A stretch of DNA of 64,000 bases, taken from Thamnaconus septentrionalis (taxonomy: Eukaryota; Chordata; Actinopteri; Tetraodontiformes; Monacanthidae). Both the position numbers and the translations under genes were made by a program. The stretch covers positions 33,587,993 through 33,651,992 of the forward strand of contig CM020501.1 in NCBI GenBank assembly GCA_009823395.1. The letters run 5' to 3'. The notes beneath the pieces are model-generated. The model did no database searches. It saw nothing but the letters and a program-made list of their open reading frames with translations, and was not told the DNA's origin. Positions 1 to 13,555 of this stretch are shown piece after piece; positions within the stretch are counted from its first letter, which is position 1, and every line of letters starts with the position of its first letter.

Positions 1-1555
1 GCCGTTCCTCCAGATTTCACCACACTTTGTAAACCATGAAAGTGGAGAGATTTGAAAACCACGTTGTGAACTCCCGGCACTGAACTGATCCGGGATACCA
101 ACAACTGGTTTCTGAAGAAGTGATTCAGTTCAGCCAAAAGGTTGGGAGAATGAAACGTTCCCAAAGGCCACGGCAAGACTCAGATGCCGCTGCCTCGTCC
201 GCAGTAGAAGCAGTCGTCGGCCGCTGGCTCCCTGCTTGGGACTCAGCATCAAGGGGGAGGACTCACGAGGGGAGGACCACTCCGACCCCCCCCCTAGAGG
301 ACACATCTCCAAGCTTTGGGACGTGAATTCAAACTTTTAAACAACACTTAATGCTTGCATATGACAGCAGCAAAGTATGTTGTATCTCTCGCAGCACAAA
401 CAGACATTGGGAAAAGGAGTCACGCCAATTGTACTGCAGACAACCTACCTACATTTTGCCAGATAGATTTGGTCTGTCAACTGAATGTCACAGGCTTTTT
501 TTTTTTTCATAATCTTTTTGTATTTTTGTCACCATTTGCCAGACTCTTGATATTATTCACCCATTTCCATTCATTTATTTGATATGTCCCTTCTCGAAGC
601 TTGCCTGCCATTCTTATATTGCCATTGCCTGACAGTCTTATCCTTTCTCTCAGTTTATTGCTCTTTACTTTTGCTTGTGCAAACTTACAAGCGCACCTGC
701 GCACGTACAAACAGCCCTCCGCCCTCCCTCGGCTCAACCCCCGGCCTCCAGCGGGGTGAGGCCCCAGGAAAAGGTCGCCGTGGTGACATGATGGAGTGTT
801 GGGCAGACGACGTCGAACCGGCTTCGCCGCTGCCTTCCTGAAGCTGTGTGTGAGCTGCCTCTGTGACGTGATGAAGAGAAGCAGGACCATCAGAGTCGGA
901 GATAAGGGGAGCGAAGGAGGATGCAGGAGGTAATGCGCAAGCGCTGCGTGTGAAGGTGGCGATGATGGAGTGGCTATCAAAAGATAGCAGCAAAAATAGA
1001 AGCGGACGGTAATGGCACCTGGGGGAGCGAGCGCTGGCTCTGTGTTTTGCTCGGTGGGAAGAATGGACTGAGAGGGCTGAAGACGAGAAAATAGTCTCTC
1101 TGCTGCTGATTGGCTGAAGTCAGAGAGTTGGCATGTGGTGAAAGAAAAGTTGCCTGTGTGTTTTGGCTATTGGGCCGCGTCATGGCCAAAGACACCGGCC
1201 CACTGTTACATTTCTATTTACTGAGTATACGTGCGCCGTGCGTTTGAAAAGTTAGGTGTCGTGTCTCTGAATTCTCAACCATCCGCTGTCCTGGGCAAAA
1301 ATCCATGATTTTGGCCCTAGAGGTGAACAAGTTTTACAAAAAAAAGAATAAATAAAAAAAAAAGATGCTCTGGGGATGTCCTCTGCTGCAGAGGGAGGAT
1401 GGTATTGATTTGAGTTGTTGCCCTTCAGGTCATTCTTACGAAGCTCCCAGAGACATGAAGCTCAGACTGCTCAGGCTGTGCCAGCAAGTTTGTGACAAGG
1501 ACTGTGTTCTGTAGTGGGCAGTGCAACAAAGGAGACTGCTGTCTTTTTGGTTAGG

Positions 1556-1671
<116 letters not shown>

Positions 1672-3994
1672 AGAAAAGTTTAAATTAGGATATTTGTGTA
1701 AGTAGTAAATGTGTAATATGGAATCAGGATATGCTTGTTGATTCAAAATCCTTTTTTTTTTTCCAAGAAAATAACCTTTTTCAAATAAAATAACGAAAAA
1801 TATTCTAAACTAATGTGGACCCTCATGCAAAGCGCAGATGTGAGAGGTGTTTTGTTTGTGTGCTTGTGAGGGAGCATGACAGCAGAGCTGGATCATGCTT
1901 GCCTGCCAATATCTAATTGGCAAAATAAAAAATGCATGTAAGAGCTCCTTGAGCTGTGGATGTGAAGAGAGGCCGTTATGCACACTGGAGAGACTATTGA
2001 AGATTATAATGAGCTCTGCCAGCTGCTCTGATACGGAAAGACCTCCAGTTAGTGACGCCCGAGCCCTCTGTGCATCAGCGCTTTCTATTAAATAGATTAA
2101 ATAGAAGACTCACAGGGCCTGTCTTAAGGAGGAAAAAATCAATTTTAGTTATTCTCAACTAATAACTTCATAAAGGACATGTAATTCAAACCATTCAGTC
2201 AGTATTAACAATCGCAGAGAGGACAAATGATCTTTCGGGGTATTTAGACAGAAAATATCTTGCAGGCTTCAACCATTTTTCAGCACTAACAGGTTTATCT
2301 TTTTCCACTAAGGTTGCAATATATGTCTGAGACCTTATTCCCTATTCTCATATATGCCTGGTGAGAGTTATTGCAATGACAATTGCAACTTCTATTCTTA
2401 AACTGGATTGAAATAATTTTAGTTGCATATTATTTTATAGTAAGTTTATATCTTTTTTTTTTATCTTTTTTTTTCCCTACTTTTTTTTGTTCGGTTTCCT
2501 TTTTTTATTGGGACTTATTCGTACAATAAAGGGTGAATAAATAGATAAATACATAAATATTCTGAACAGTCATAGAAAAAGACAAGTAAATTCAATGAGG
2601 TCTCTCACCGACCTCAAATGTTTTAAAAAAAAAAAAAAAAAGGGAAGATAGTTGTTTACTCTGTATTTAATTTTGTTTCTGACAAAAGTAAGCAAGTAAT
2701 CTTTGTATTTATTTATGTACCCTATATGGGGGGGTTGGGATGTTTTGGACTTGGAAACTTGATAGTGAACGAATGTGAGTCTCTTCTCTTCTCTTCTCTT
2801 CTCTTTCAGGCAATATAAAAATTCGGACATTTTACGTCAGCGAGCTTTCTCCCTCAGCGATGGGCTTTCCTTTGCTTTCACTGCACCTGGAGTCACAGGC
2901 GACTCTTTGACACGTGGATGGGCTACAGTGTCTCTGCCGGCCGGCGCTGTGCTCGCACCGCGCATTGACTTTTCCCTTCTTGGTGCAAATTCAGCATTGT
3001 TGCACACAATACCACTGGTAAGATGACGTTCGAAGTGAGCGATGACAGAGAGGAATAACAGAAGAAAAATGACAATGTCTGACATTTCCCATCATTCAAG
3101 ACAATATGTTTCCGTCCCCAGATGCTTCATTGTGCCGTCGCTTCATTTCCCCTCAGATTACCTCTTATATTGAAACTTTATGTAGCATGGTGGACATTTG
3201 CAAGTCATATCCACTGGCTAGAAGGCGCAAACGTAACAGCGGTGACGCCTTGGGTATGTAGAAGGCACCCGTTGACCTTGCAAATTAATATTTTCAAAGG
3301 TAATTACCCACAGTTCCTTGACATGTGATCAATCACTGGAGCCGGAGCAGGCAGGGGAACTGAGATGAGCCCCTCATTATTCACACATAGAGTCAAATGT
3401 ATGCTTGGCTCCGGCGCTACACCTACCAGTACATTAATCATGTCGTCATCAATTATTTCTCTGTGACTGAACGCATCACCTCCAGTGACGAAGGGATTGG
3501 AGCCTGCTGCCTGCGCCACGCTCTGTGTCATTGAGAAGTCACCTGCTTAACGTGATTGGATACGCAGTGCAAAGCGTCGTGCTAAGGGTGGCGTTCGCCC
3601 CGAGGCCAAAGTCAAGCTGTCCACATTTGCAGCGTGAACTCCAGCGAGCCGTTGGGATGACGTCATTTTTCTTTCTCTTTCAATGTTCAGATTATTAAAA
3701 AAAAAAAAAAAATCCCACTAACGTGTTGAATAGATCGACTTTGTCTTGTGTGTCCACCGTCCTTCAAAGCCATTGTTGGAATTTTTATTTTTGTTCTCTT
3801 TCTCCTCCATTGATGAAGCGTATATCCATCCTATAATGTGCATCAGTGTCAAGCTTTGAGAGTCATGCTAACTCTGCTCCTTTCTAGATCGCCAGGCTTC
3901 CAGCATACTGGTGAGTGGTGAAGGAACCGGACAATGATTGAGATTTTGGGGCGCCTCTCCTATCTCTTTAGTCAGCTATATGCACAATCTGCTT

Positions 3995-4285
3995 CTTTTT
4001 TTTACCACCAGTGCAACTCACTCTGCCACTATGTACGTTTATCTCCATCTCTATCGATTCATTTTTGTGATTCATTTTCACTCCAACTGATCAAAGCAGA
4101 TGGACGACACCAGCTCAAGGTCGGGGAGTTTTCCCTGGTCAGTGTCGCTTCGTGCTTCCTCTGGAGGGAACCGCTGCTTTCTCTGTGTAAAGCACTTTGA
4201 GATGCCTTTGGATGTGCTTAAGCAATGTAAAAATAAAAGTCGATGTTTTGACTGTGATCCCCTAATTAAAAAGATACCACGTTAA
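3995..4285 (+). repeat. Interspersed repeat with LINE-like 3' tail, copy 1
   Basis: The segment shares long runs with 7255-7530 in the same orientation, including AACTGATCAAAGCAGA, TTCAAGGTCGGGGAG-like and AAAGCACTTTGAGATGCC blocks and the end GTGATCCCCTAATTAAAA. The AAAGCACTTTGAG block resembles 3' tails of fish L2/CR1-type LINEs and the SINEs that use them. The exact family was not determined. Confidence 0.8.
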
Positions 4286-5506
4286 AACGTGGACTCTGGC
4301 TTGCTGCACGTACCTTGGGAAAATTGTATTATATTATTTGTTACTTACAGGAAAACATGATGCAAAAGGGGAAACTTTTGAATTTAAATCAATAAAATGC
4401 ACATGTCCCGTTACTGTCTGTCCTGCTGAGGGCAGGTTGAGCTCTGGCTACGCCAGAGGCTGCTGAAGACAGCAAGGGGAAGGCGAGGTCAAGGTGGAAG
4501 CTGAAGAATTTGGCTCCTGTGTTGGTTTCTTTTTGGGCATGTCACAGTTTATGCTTTCATCTTGCAGTGAAGTGTTTTTGTACGTGTCTTCTTCAAGGTT
4601 TGTGTTTGACCCAGTCAGACTGAGGCTAATGCTTCACTCTGATCAATCTGATTGTTCAGACCCCGCAGCATGAGGGAGGGAGAGAGAGAGAGAGTGTGTG
4701 TGTTTTGCGTGCGTCCGTGTGTGTGTGTAGTATTATTATTATTATTACCTGACCTTGAAAACCCTTCTTCAGAAGTCCCTTGACATTCTGCACAATTTCC
4801 CGAAATCTTGAGCTTCTTCTTCTCTACCTGCTGTACAGTCCACCATCCAGCACAGAGATCCTGTCAATGTTAGGTTCAGAATTCAGCTAAGTTGCACACG
4901 CTTACACTTTTCCTGGTTTGGAGCTGTTAGTTGCATGTTTTTCAAAATGACTGCAATTCACTGCAAATGTGAAGAGTCACCAGGGGGATGGAGACAGGGG
5001 GGTGGGTGGGCCGGTGGAGGGAGGGGGGGGGGCCTGAGTCATCTATTAGCTTCAACATTTACGTCGTTATCTCGAAAGACAAGAGATGACAGGTGGACGT
5101 TCTCAGTGGTGTGAGAGTAAACAACACAACCAGGTAATAAAAAAAAAATAAGGGGAAAGTAAATTAGGACTCGGGATAATAAATATAATAAATACATGTA
5201 GAAATAAATAAACTAAAAAAAAAATCCAGTAAAAGTGAGGTACTTTAAAATATTTCAATGTTTGCCCTGCATGTTTTATTCCAGTTATTCATCAACACAT
5301 GCTCTCTGCCATTGGGATTTTTACCAACATGAGTTTGATGTTTCTCCTCTGCAGTATGTTTGGCTGAGTGGAGGATTACTAACAAGCTGTAAGGGGGAAG
5401 CAGGGAGGCATCCGCTCTGAATCCCAGCAGCTCCTCCGTCCTTCATCAGCTGTTTTCCTGCCTGTGAAGGTTATTCAGCCGCTATCAGATGACCACTGTG
5501 GAGTGT

Positions 5507-5570
5507 GTGTGTGTGTGTGTGTGTGTTTGTGGAGTGTCCTTGTGCAGTGTGTGTGTGTGTGTGTGTGTGT
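5507..5570. repeat. Two adjacent (GT)n tracts
   Basis: GT repeats lie near 5503-5525 and 5549-5570, separated by about 24 bases. A related GA-then-GT tract lies at 4679-4728. Confidence 0.9.
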
Positions 5571-5906
5571 TATCACTTTATAAGCATCCCAGGGTTGAGC
5601 AGCATCAGAGAGGTCCAGAGCGTGCAGTCTCTTATCTCAGTGCTGAATAATGCAATTGACCCAGCAGCCTGAGAAGCGGTCAGAACCCCCTCAAACACCC
5701 CCCACACTCCCACACGCCAAACTGGACCAACAGAAATGGTAAACAAGCTGACAAGGTCTACCATCAAGAATAACTCGGTATTTATCAAGAACCACATTGT
5801 GACAAACCGCCAACATCGTTCATCGTCTGCAACGTTTTCATGACATTCATATAATTAATTGCATTTATAATAATTAGAATTGTACATTAGTAACATAATT
5901 AGTAAG

Positions 5907-6042
5907 TCCATCCATCCATCTTCTATACCCGCTTATTCCTATTCAGGGTCCTGGGGGTCTGCTGGAGCCCCTCCCAGCTGTCTCAGGGCGAAGGCAGGGT
6001 GACACCCTGGACGAGTCGCCAGTTCATCGCAGGGATAATTAG
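5907..6042 (-). repeat. Fragment of a common fish interspersed repeat (SINE-like), antisense
   Basis: GGGTCCTGGGGGTCTGCTGG and the following CCCAGCTGTC and CAGTTCATCGCAGGG blocks are the reverse complement of the 3' half of the element at 21003-21305. They also nearly match 44231-44363. A TCCATCCATC tract adjoins it. Confidence 0.8.
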
Positions 6043-7254
6043 TAAGTATCAAACTCAAATATCTTCTGTCTCTTATTATGTTTCCTCCGGGATGACAGTT
6101 ATCACATGACAGCTCATCACACAGTTCCTCAAGTCATCAATGACAATGTTGTGTTTGCGAAATGTATTTTTGTCAATGTATTGCGTTTTGTGCGGTACAC
6201 AAAGCCTCCACTCTGCATCAGCTACAACTAAACCATGACATCGTCGCTCAGTTTCCTCCTTTTGGCTTGAAGTCTGGTTTGCAGTCTGTTTCATAATGGA
6301 ACGGCTGCACGACTGGACCTTGAATGTCTTCACACGTCAAGTGTGTCACGCGCTGAGGAGTTGCGTTCCCACCAAAATTTTGCCTGTCGTGCTGGAAGGC
6401 TAACTGCCTCATCAGTGGGGGGAGATACAAGAGGAGTTGCTCCACCTGACACAGTGACTGAGCAGATGCACAGATCTGTTGGGTGGGAGAGATAGGGGGT
6501 ATAACCCAGCATATTTTTGTCCGCCTTTGCCAGCTGCAGCCTCGTTCTGCTCATTAATTCCTCTGTGCCACTCTCATGTTTGCCAGATCTTTGTCACACT
6601 GCGCTCTGGCCAGCTTTAAATTCCTGTCTAGATTTGACCTCAGGCTGTTTTCCTGTTTTGAACCTTTGTCTGACATGTAACCCAGCCCTGGCTGAACTTT
6701 GTCTGCCTGTGTGTGTGTGTGTGTGTGTGTCTTTGAGGCAAGCAAGGACACTCCAGAAGTCACAACGCCAACCAGCGCGTCCCTTCCAATCACATCAGCC
6801 GACAAGGTCAAGCAGAAATTAATCAGACAGCGAAATTAATTAATTAGGTTGGTACAAAAACATTTTAATGAAACAATCAAATGAATTTGACAGCAGACAA
6901 ACGCTGCACACACACAGACTCCAGGACAGTCTCATTTGTTTTGCTTCCGCTCATCTCATTTGATTTCCTCACATCCCATTGCCTTTGTTGAGGTGAAATC
7001 AGACGAGTGAAATACGAATCACCGTAATTCAGATGCGTCTCAGGTATAGCTGCAGAGTGCCGCCGTGCCATTTGGCCATTGTTTTCAACACCTAAAATTG
7101 CAAAGTTTTGCAGCAATCGTGTGAGAGTATAATCTAATGTCTTTCAGTGTTTTTTTTTAAACTGCAAAAACCTCTGATGATGCTGTAAAATTCTACTTTC
7201 TAAATTGAAAAGGGCAGAAAATCCCAGCATGCACCATAACTATCATGTCTACTT

Positions 7255-7530
7255 ATTTTTTATCACCTGTGCAACTCACTATATATCTCTGTCTCTACCA
7301 CTTCATTTTTTTGTTATTCCTTTTTGCTCCAACTGATCAAAGCAGACGGAGACACCAGTTCAAGGTCGGGGAGTTTTTCCCCGGTCGGCGTCGCTTTGTG
7401 CTTGCTCTGGAGGGATCCGTGGGCTTCTCTTTGACTGCGTAAAGCACTTTGAGATGCCTTTGGATGTCATTAAGCAATGTAAAAATAAAAGTTGATTTAT
7501 TGACTGTGATCCCCTAATTAAAAGATATCA
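7255..7530 (+). repeat. Interspersed repeat with LINE-like 3' tail, copy 2
   Basis: Direct copy of the element at 3995-4285, differing by scattered substitutions and small indels. Confidence 0.8.
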
Positions 7531-8224
7531 CTTTAAATTTATTTTTGCAGGACCATCTTGAGTTCTCAGCTTCATTTTTCCCTGTAATTGGAAAATGATT
7601 CATGTTAAAGCGGGAGTCAGGGCAAACATAAATGTCTTCAGCGATTTTAGCCAACATCATGCGAGCTTTTCAAGCGAGTTCCCTAAGGACCACAAACATT
7701 GCAAGAAACGAGTCTGGAAAAAAAAATACATTCAGTAGTGGAGAAACTGCAGTGAAAATCCCCTCTGCTAAATTGTAAGGAAGCAGATGGGAATGCAGTA
7801 ATGAAGTTGAGAGGCATCATTCATCTTTGTAAGACCTTCATTCCAAAAGGGTTCGGAGGAGGAAGGAGAGGAGGTAGCAGATGAGGGGAAATGAGGAGGG
7901 AGGGAGGGAGGGCAATGGGCGCATCTGTGAATATTGCAAAGTGTGTTCGACTGCACTTGATGGAAGGTTACTTTGGTGTCAGCATGCAGTACATTCTCCA
8001 AGTGGACCAGGAGAGGAGGTGCATGAGGAGAAACAGAGGGAAGGCAGTGATTGATGAGGAGGCTGAAACAAGCAATAGTGGAAGGTGCATGGGGGGGGAG
8101 GAGCCAAGAGAATACCTAATGCTGTCCCTGTCTCACTAAGCTTCAACTCTTTCTCATTACGCCTGCACATATGTGAAGATTTTATCAAGATCGTGTAGCT
8201 TGTGTGTTTTATGCATTGTCACTT

Positions 8225-8304
8225 GACAAGGCACACTTGTGACAAGGCACACTTGTGACAAGGCACACTTGTGACAAGGCACACTTGTGACAAGGCACAC
8301 TTGT
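8225..8304. repeat. Minisatellite, five perfect 16-bp units
   Basis: The unit GACAAGGCACACTTGT occurs five times head to tail without a mismatch. Confidence 0.98.
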
Positions 8305-8560
8305 CGAGTGTGTAAACGCTGCAACACTGCTTTTCTTTGGGCTTTGGGTTTGAATGTTAAAAGTATAAATGCGATAAGATCTGCAGCGCTCCCGAGCAGA
8401 AGTGTTGTTTGGACAGACTAAAGCTCTGTCCATGGCGTTTAGTCTGCAACTCAGTGTCATTTGGCACATTTGTGTTTGTTTCTTTGTTTCTTTGTTATTT
8501 TTGTCATGTTGATTGAGTTGGCATGGCAGCGTTTTAACATCAGATATACTACCTCTGAAA

Positions 8561-8622
8561 TAGGGTTAGGGTTAGGGTTAGGGTTAGGGTTAGCCCTAAC
8601 CCTAACCCTAACCCTAACCCTA
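8561..8622. repeat. Interstitial telomeric repeat, head-to-head (TTAGGG)n(CCCTAA)n
   Basis: About five and a half TTAGGG units run directly into five CCCTAA units, the arrangement expected from two chromosome ends joined head to head. The tract is only about 62 bases. It is flanked by the same 10 bases, ACCTCTGAAA, at 8551-8560 and 8623-8632 (the first bases of the right copy can also be read as telomeric). A direct repeat suggests insertion and not whole-chromosome fusion. Confidence 0.97.
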
Positions 8623-11600
8623 ACCTCTGAAAGACACACATGAATCTTGGATGATAAATCTGGAATTTACCTTGGCGTTCAGGACAAAAGATTACAACCC
8701 ACAGACTTTCATTGAAAACTAGAGCTTGTTTGAAACGGGCCTCTTTAATTGCGCTCTTTAAACGCGGTGCTGTTGACCCCACGCTGGTCTCCAGCCTCCA
8801 ATGTGAACAGGATATTTGACTGGAGTGACAAGTCATGTGGCAGTGCCACTTGTCTGTCCCCCTCCCTGCCAGGCGGCTGCTGGGAACCCTGGTGACTGCG
8901 GGAACGCAGACAGTCCAATCAGAGAACCACGGCTGATGGGAGACGCGCGTGCCCGGAATGAAACCAGGTCCGCGAGCCTGTGACTGGATGGAGGCAGAAA
9001 TGAGCACGAGCTGAAATGGGAGTTTGAGAGGTTGACGATAGATTAATAAGAAAAGACAGCAAAAAGTTATGCACTTTTAACTTTTCCAGTAAAACCCCAA
9101 CTTCATGTCAGTAGATACGATGCATGGTAAAACAGCTCGTGCGCCTGGTTGCTGTCTTTAAGCAGCGGCGCAACTGTAACAGTTAGTGTCGACATTGACT
9201 GGAGGAGTGAGTAGCTCAAGAAGTTCGTTTTGCCCCTTAAAGCTTTCCGTAAGGAAAAGCGATTACTAAAATACTGCACCGTATTCGCGGTGTTTGGCTC
9301 CATCTTGTGGGCAAAGAAGGAAAGTACAAGTCTATCCCAGTTTACTCTTCACATTTTTTGTGAAAAATATTTAACCAACAACAAGTTACAGATGATTTGG
9401 TTTAGGAAAGAGTCACTTCAAAAATAATTTGAATTTATGGATATTTACTCCAAAGTCAGTTCTCTCGGTTGCCTTTTTTGGAATGTGAGGAAACCAAAAA
9501 CAGACGTTGGAATCCATTCTTGGATGTGTTCTCAGGGGACGGTGGCTACTAGATAGAACACTGAGACTTGATGGTAAAGCTGCGCCCCAGTGGGCCTGTA
9601 AGAAAATAAAGGCTTAATTGGTTTACAGATGAATGGTTATTGTGTCTCCTAATTGAACATTTGCGTCGGGGTTAACACTCTTAGGATTGACCCTTTCAAG
9701 TTATTCTCGCCAGTCAGTGTCCTTGTTTTGAGGTTTGCAGGCTGGGGACCTGTGACCTGCTGCTCCACTAGGGGGAGGACTGGCACCCAAAGCCCTGATC
9801 CAAGGTCAGTCTTTTCCGGTTCTGGGAGGCTGAGTCCTGCTCTCTTATGTAACTTTATAATGCTTGGCGAGTTTAAACTTAACACTTCATTAACGCAGGG
9901 ACCAAATGGCAATTCCAGATTTAGCACGTGTCCCGTTACACATCATAATAATATATGAGCATTTTTAAAGAGAGACACGTGCCAAAGTCCCACACGCTGA
10001 CACTTTTTTTTTTTTTTTTTTTTTTTCTGTCTCCGGGAGACGTAGTCAGTGCTTTATTTATAACCGCACACATGGTCAAACTCTTTGGTCCTTTCTGTGA
10101 CTTTAAATGCAAACAGGGCTTCCACACCCTTTGCCTCCCTTCACTGCGGCACCATTGGGAGCCCTTTAATCACCCTGTCGCCACAACTTTCACTCTCTTC
10201 CTCCCTTTCCTCTCACGACTTTCCTCCTCCGGCTCAATTTCACGCTCCCATTTGGATAATTGCGATGGAAATATCTTATGCAACAGCCAAATTCTCCGTG
10301 TCCCCCTGCGTGTGTGTGTATATGTATTTTAAAGCATGTGGCCGTGCTTTCGTGTAATTTGGTCCATGTGACCTTCAGTGAGGTATGGGCTAAAATACCA
10401 GCAGTGTGTTTTCCTGTGAAATAGCAGTCTGCCAGACCCACGTCCAGCCAGCCTGGACCCAGCAGCAGGGTACTTGCTCACTCCTCCCCTTAACAAAACA
10501 AACTGCCTTACCATGAAACACCTGTCACACACACACACACTCACACTTGGATATACACACCTCCTCCACCGCGTTGCTGTTTCTTTCTTCTTCCCTCCCT
10601 CTGCAACCCCACACCCTGTTCTCTTCTTTGTGCGTTTCCTGTTTTCCAACATCCGTCCCGTCCTATAAAGCTGCGCTCTCCTTGATGTTTTAGGGGTTTT
10701 ACCCTTTCCTTTCAAGTAACAGACCATGTCAGGAAATATCTGGCCATTAAACCCTCTGACATCACCACATTTTCAAGACTGTGAGCATGACTTCGATATA
10801 TGCTGTAATTGCCGTTGTTCTGCATCCATTTGCGTGGCTATTTTTCACCTCAGAGGACATCTGGGGTTTATGCCTCCTATTAAAGTGCTTTGCTGTGTAA
10901 GTTTTGTAATTATAGATATACTCTGAAAGATTTGAAACTTTGGCTAATGTGGATTTGCGCTGCTGACGTTCAGCAGTGGTCAAAAATGAGCGCTTTTGCC
11001 GGGAAGAGGATAGCTCATTGTTTTTGTATTTTAAGATTTAAATACCATAATAACAATAATGCTGAGGTGGGAATATTGCAGACTTCCTCCTTGATTTTGA
11101 ATAAAATTCATATGAGGTTGTCCATCTCATTACAGCAGGAATGCACTGGTCAAGAAAGAGAGAGAGTTCTTTAGTATGCAACAGCTCTGTCTTATTCCAT
11201 ATCAGATAAAAAAAAAAAAACTACACTCTTTCAATAGTTTTCTAGAATAAAAGAAAAAGATTGTCCATCTCATTGCCTCATTGCACGGTTTTTCAAGTTT
11301 GTCAGCCCTCGGATTACCTTGTTCAACATCAGTGGAGAGGCTGAAAACAGAAGCAGTCTGAGGATTTTGGGAGGTCCCCATTTGGAGAGCAGTGAAGGAT
11401 TAAAATAGATGGTCCGTGACTTTGTCTGCCCAGTCACACCATTAGGCCTATGACTGACAGCTTCCTGGGGTGGTTTCCCTATTTTAAATTTAAGAGTCAT
11501 GACTTCTGTCCTCAACCTCTCCGCTTTTTCCTTCTTTCGGGAAACACCGGTCAAGCAGGCATCTGCAGAAGAAAAATGAACACCAGTTGTAAGCGAGGTC

Positions 11601-11761
11601 GAACCCAACAGAGAAGTCGGCAAAGACAAATAAAGGCTGCAGTTAAAGGAAGTGGGTAATTCACGGGGGGAGGGCGGGGTCTGCCGGCAGGGCTGGGTAT
11701 GTGTGAGTTTTCATTACTTTGCTGTTACATTTATTTCTATGCATGCATTTTCTGTCACCGC

Positions 11762-12056
11762 TCATCCTGCACCAGGGGTTTTCAGGGGTTGCTGGATCCT
11801 AAACCCAGCTTGGCTTCAAGCAAAGTTGGGGTGACACCCCGGGACAAATCACCGGTTTATCGCAGGTCAACACAAAGGCAAATAACCATTCATAGCAGCA
11901 TTCACACCTACAGATAATTAGCAGTTGCCAAAAAGCCTCCCACGCATGTCCTTGGACGGTGGAGGGAACCCGGAGAACCCGAGGAGAACTTAGACAGACC
12001 TGCGCAGACAAAATCCTCAGGCCCAGAGATCGAACCCTTGTTGTGGTGTTAAATTC
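11762..12056 (-). repeat. Fish SINE-like interspersed repeat, antisense
   Basis: Read on the minus strand it has the GGTTCGATCTC-like B-box region, the TCTCCGGGTTCTCC block, the CATGC block and the GGATCCAGCAACCCCTG end seen in the plus-strand copy at 21003-21305. It is diverged. Confidence 0.7.
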
Positions 12057-13047
12057 CAACCTCAAGTCTGCCTCGATCAAACTGACAGTGATGTTGACAA
12101 TGTACAAAATCAAATAATCCCCAGGATTTGTTTTTTCAGTCAAGATTTTTTTTTTTTTCCTGCTTCCTGTCAGAACAAGTCATTTTCATAAGCTTCTGCT
12201 TGAAGAGGCCTCTGCCAAGGCTTCCTAAAGGGTTACATAACTCAAAGGAGGAGTTAGCTCAGCTTTACCTGGATAAAGTTTGTTTTTGCCTTGACAGGTT
12301 CAAGGACTGCCAATTGAAATGTTCATATGGGAATGTCGTCGCTGAAAGGCAGGGAGAGGAAAACTTTAGGTTTGCCATGATGAAAGTCAAGCCAATTACA
12401 TCAAAAATGTATGGGGTTGTTTTGTTTTTTTTTCTAACAACTTGAGCAGGACCGGGAAAGATAAACAGCTTGAACTGTTTAGTGCGCCTGTTAGTCATTT
12501 TCTTCTCTTACGTGTTCATACATCAGCAACTGCGAAAGGATTCAGATGAGACCCGCCAAAGTGCCATGGGCCACAAAGGATTATTCTTCAGTGAAAACAC
12601 ACAGGGGCATGAGAAACATTGAACTGTTGCCTCTTGGCATCATAAAGTGGCAACAAAACAACCAGTTTGTGTATAGGGCCACCTCCAGGGTTCTGCGTAC
12701 TTAGTCTAAATAGACTCCCTAGACCACAATTAGAATTGAGGAAGCAAGTTGGATGAAAGCAGAAAGGTCTTCAGACAGGCAAGAACCAATTCCAGCGTCG
12801 AAAGTCTAATTCTACTCATCTTTAGATAGGAAGAATTTTCCTTTTTATCCTTGAAGCAGTGTGGCATTTTAATAAACAATTCATAGCCGTGACACCTGTT
12901 TAGCTTTTAGCCCATAACTTATACAAAAAATATGCAGGGAGTGGGTGCCTGACTTTCACAGCTCTGCCTATCGCATTTCTTTCATCAAATAGCTTCTGTA
13001 TTGATACAGGTGTGTCTGAGAAGCTGCGGCTGAAAAGGAAGACAGCT

Positions 13048-13096
13048 GAGGAGGAGGGGGAGGAGGTGGAGGAGGAGGAGGAGGAGGAGGAGGAGT
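13048..13096. repeat. (GGA)n-rich microsatellite
   Basis: Interrupted GAG/GGA tract. Confidence 0.95.
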
Positions 13097-13212
13097 AGAG
13101 GAGGCCAAACCTCATATGAGCTGCCCTTAAAAACAATAACCCTTCTTTCACACCATTCTTTCCGAGCGATCGTGTTCCCGCGTCAGCACCGTGCGCTCAG
13201 GAAAGGTGGCGA

Positions 13213-13213
<1 letters not shown>

Positions 13214-13256
<43 letters not shown>

Positions 13257-13257
13257 C
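13214..13257. repeat. (GGCA)n microsatellite
   Basis: About eleven GGCA units. Confidence 0.98.
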
Positions 13258-13555
13258 CCACCTGAATTCAAGACGAGGCTCTGGCAGAAAGCAAACAGTC
13301 CAGACACTCCTGTTAGAACCATGGAAACACACTTTGTCTTGTTTTTTTTTTTTTTTTTTCAGGTTGTGATGGGAAGAGGCGAGGAAGAGTGCCGTGTTCT
13401 CACTTTCCCTCAGCCACTATTATAGAACGATGTGTCTAATTCCCCCTTGCTTTAATTCCTGCCCTTAAAAGCAAAGGGAGTTCATCCACAAAAGAAACCT
13501 CTTCCTCCCCAGGGGTGGATTTCTTGTTGGTGCTGTCTGGCCCAGCTGAATATAT

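Noticed and set aside
8225..8304. Direct repeats that could suggest a CRISPR array
   Set aside because: Units are contiguous with no spacers, and the DNA is vertebrate.
8561..8622. Evidence for an ancient chromosome fusion like human chromosome 2
   Set aside because: The tract is very short, lacks subtelomeric sequence on either side, and is flanked by a direct repeat, so insertion is more likely. Not fully excluded.
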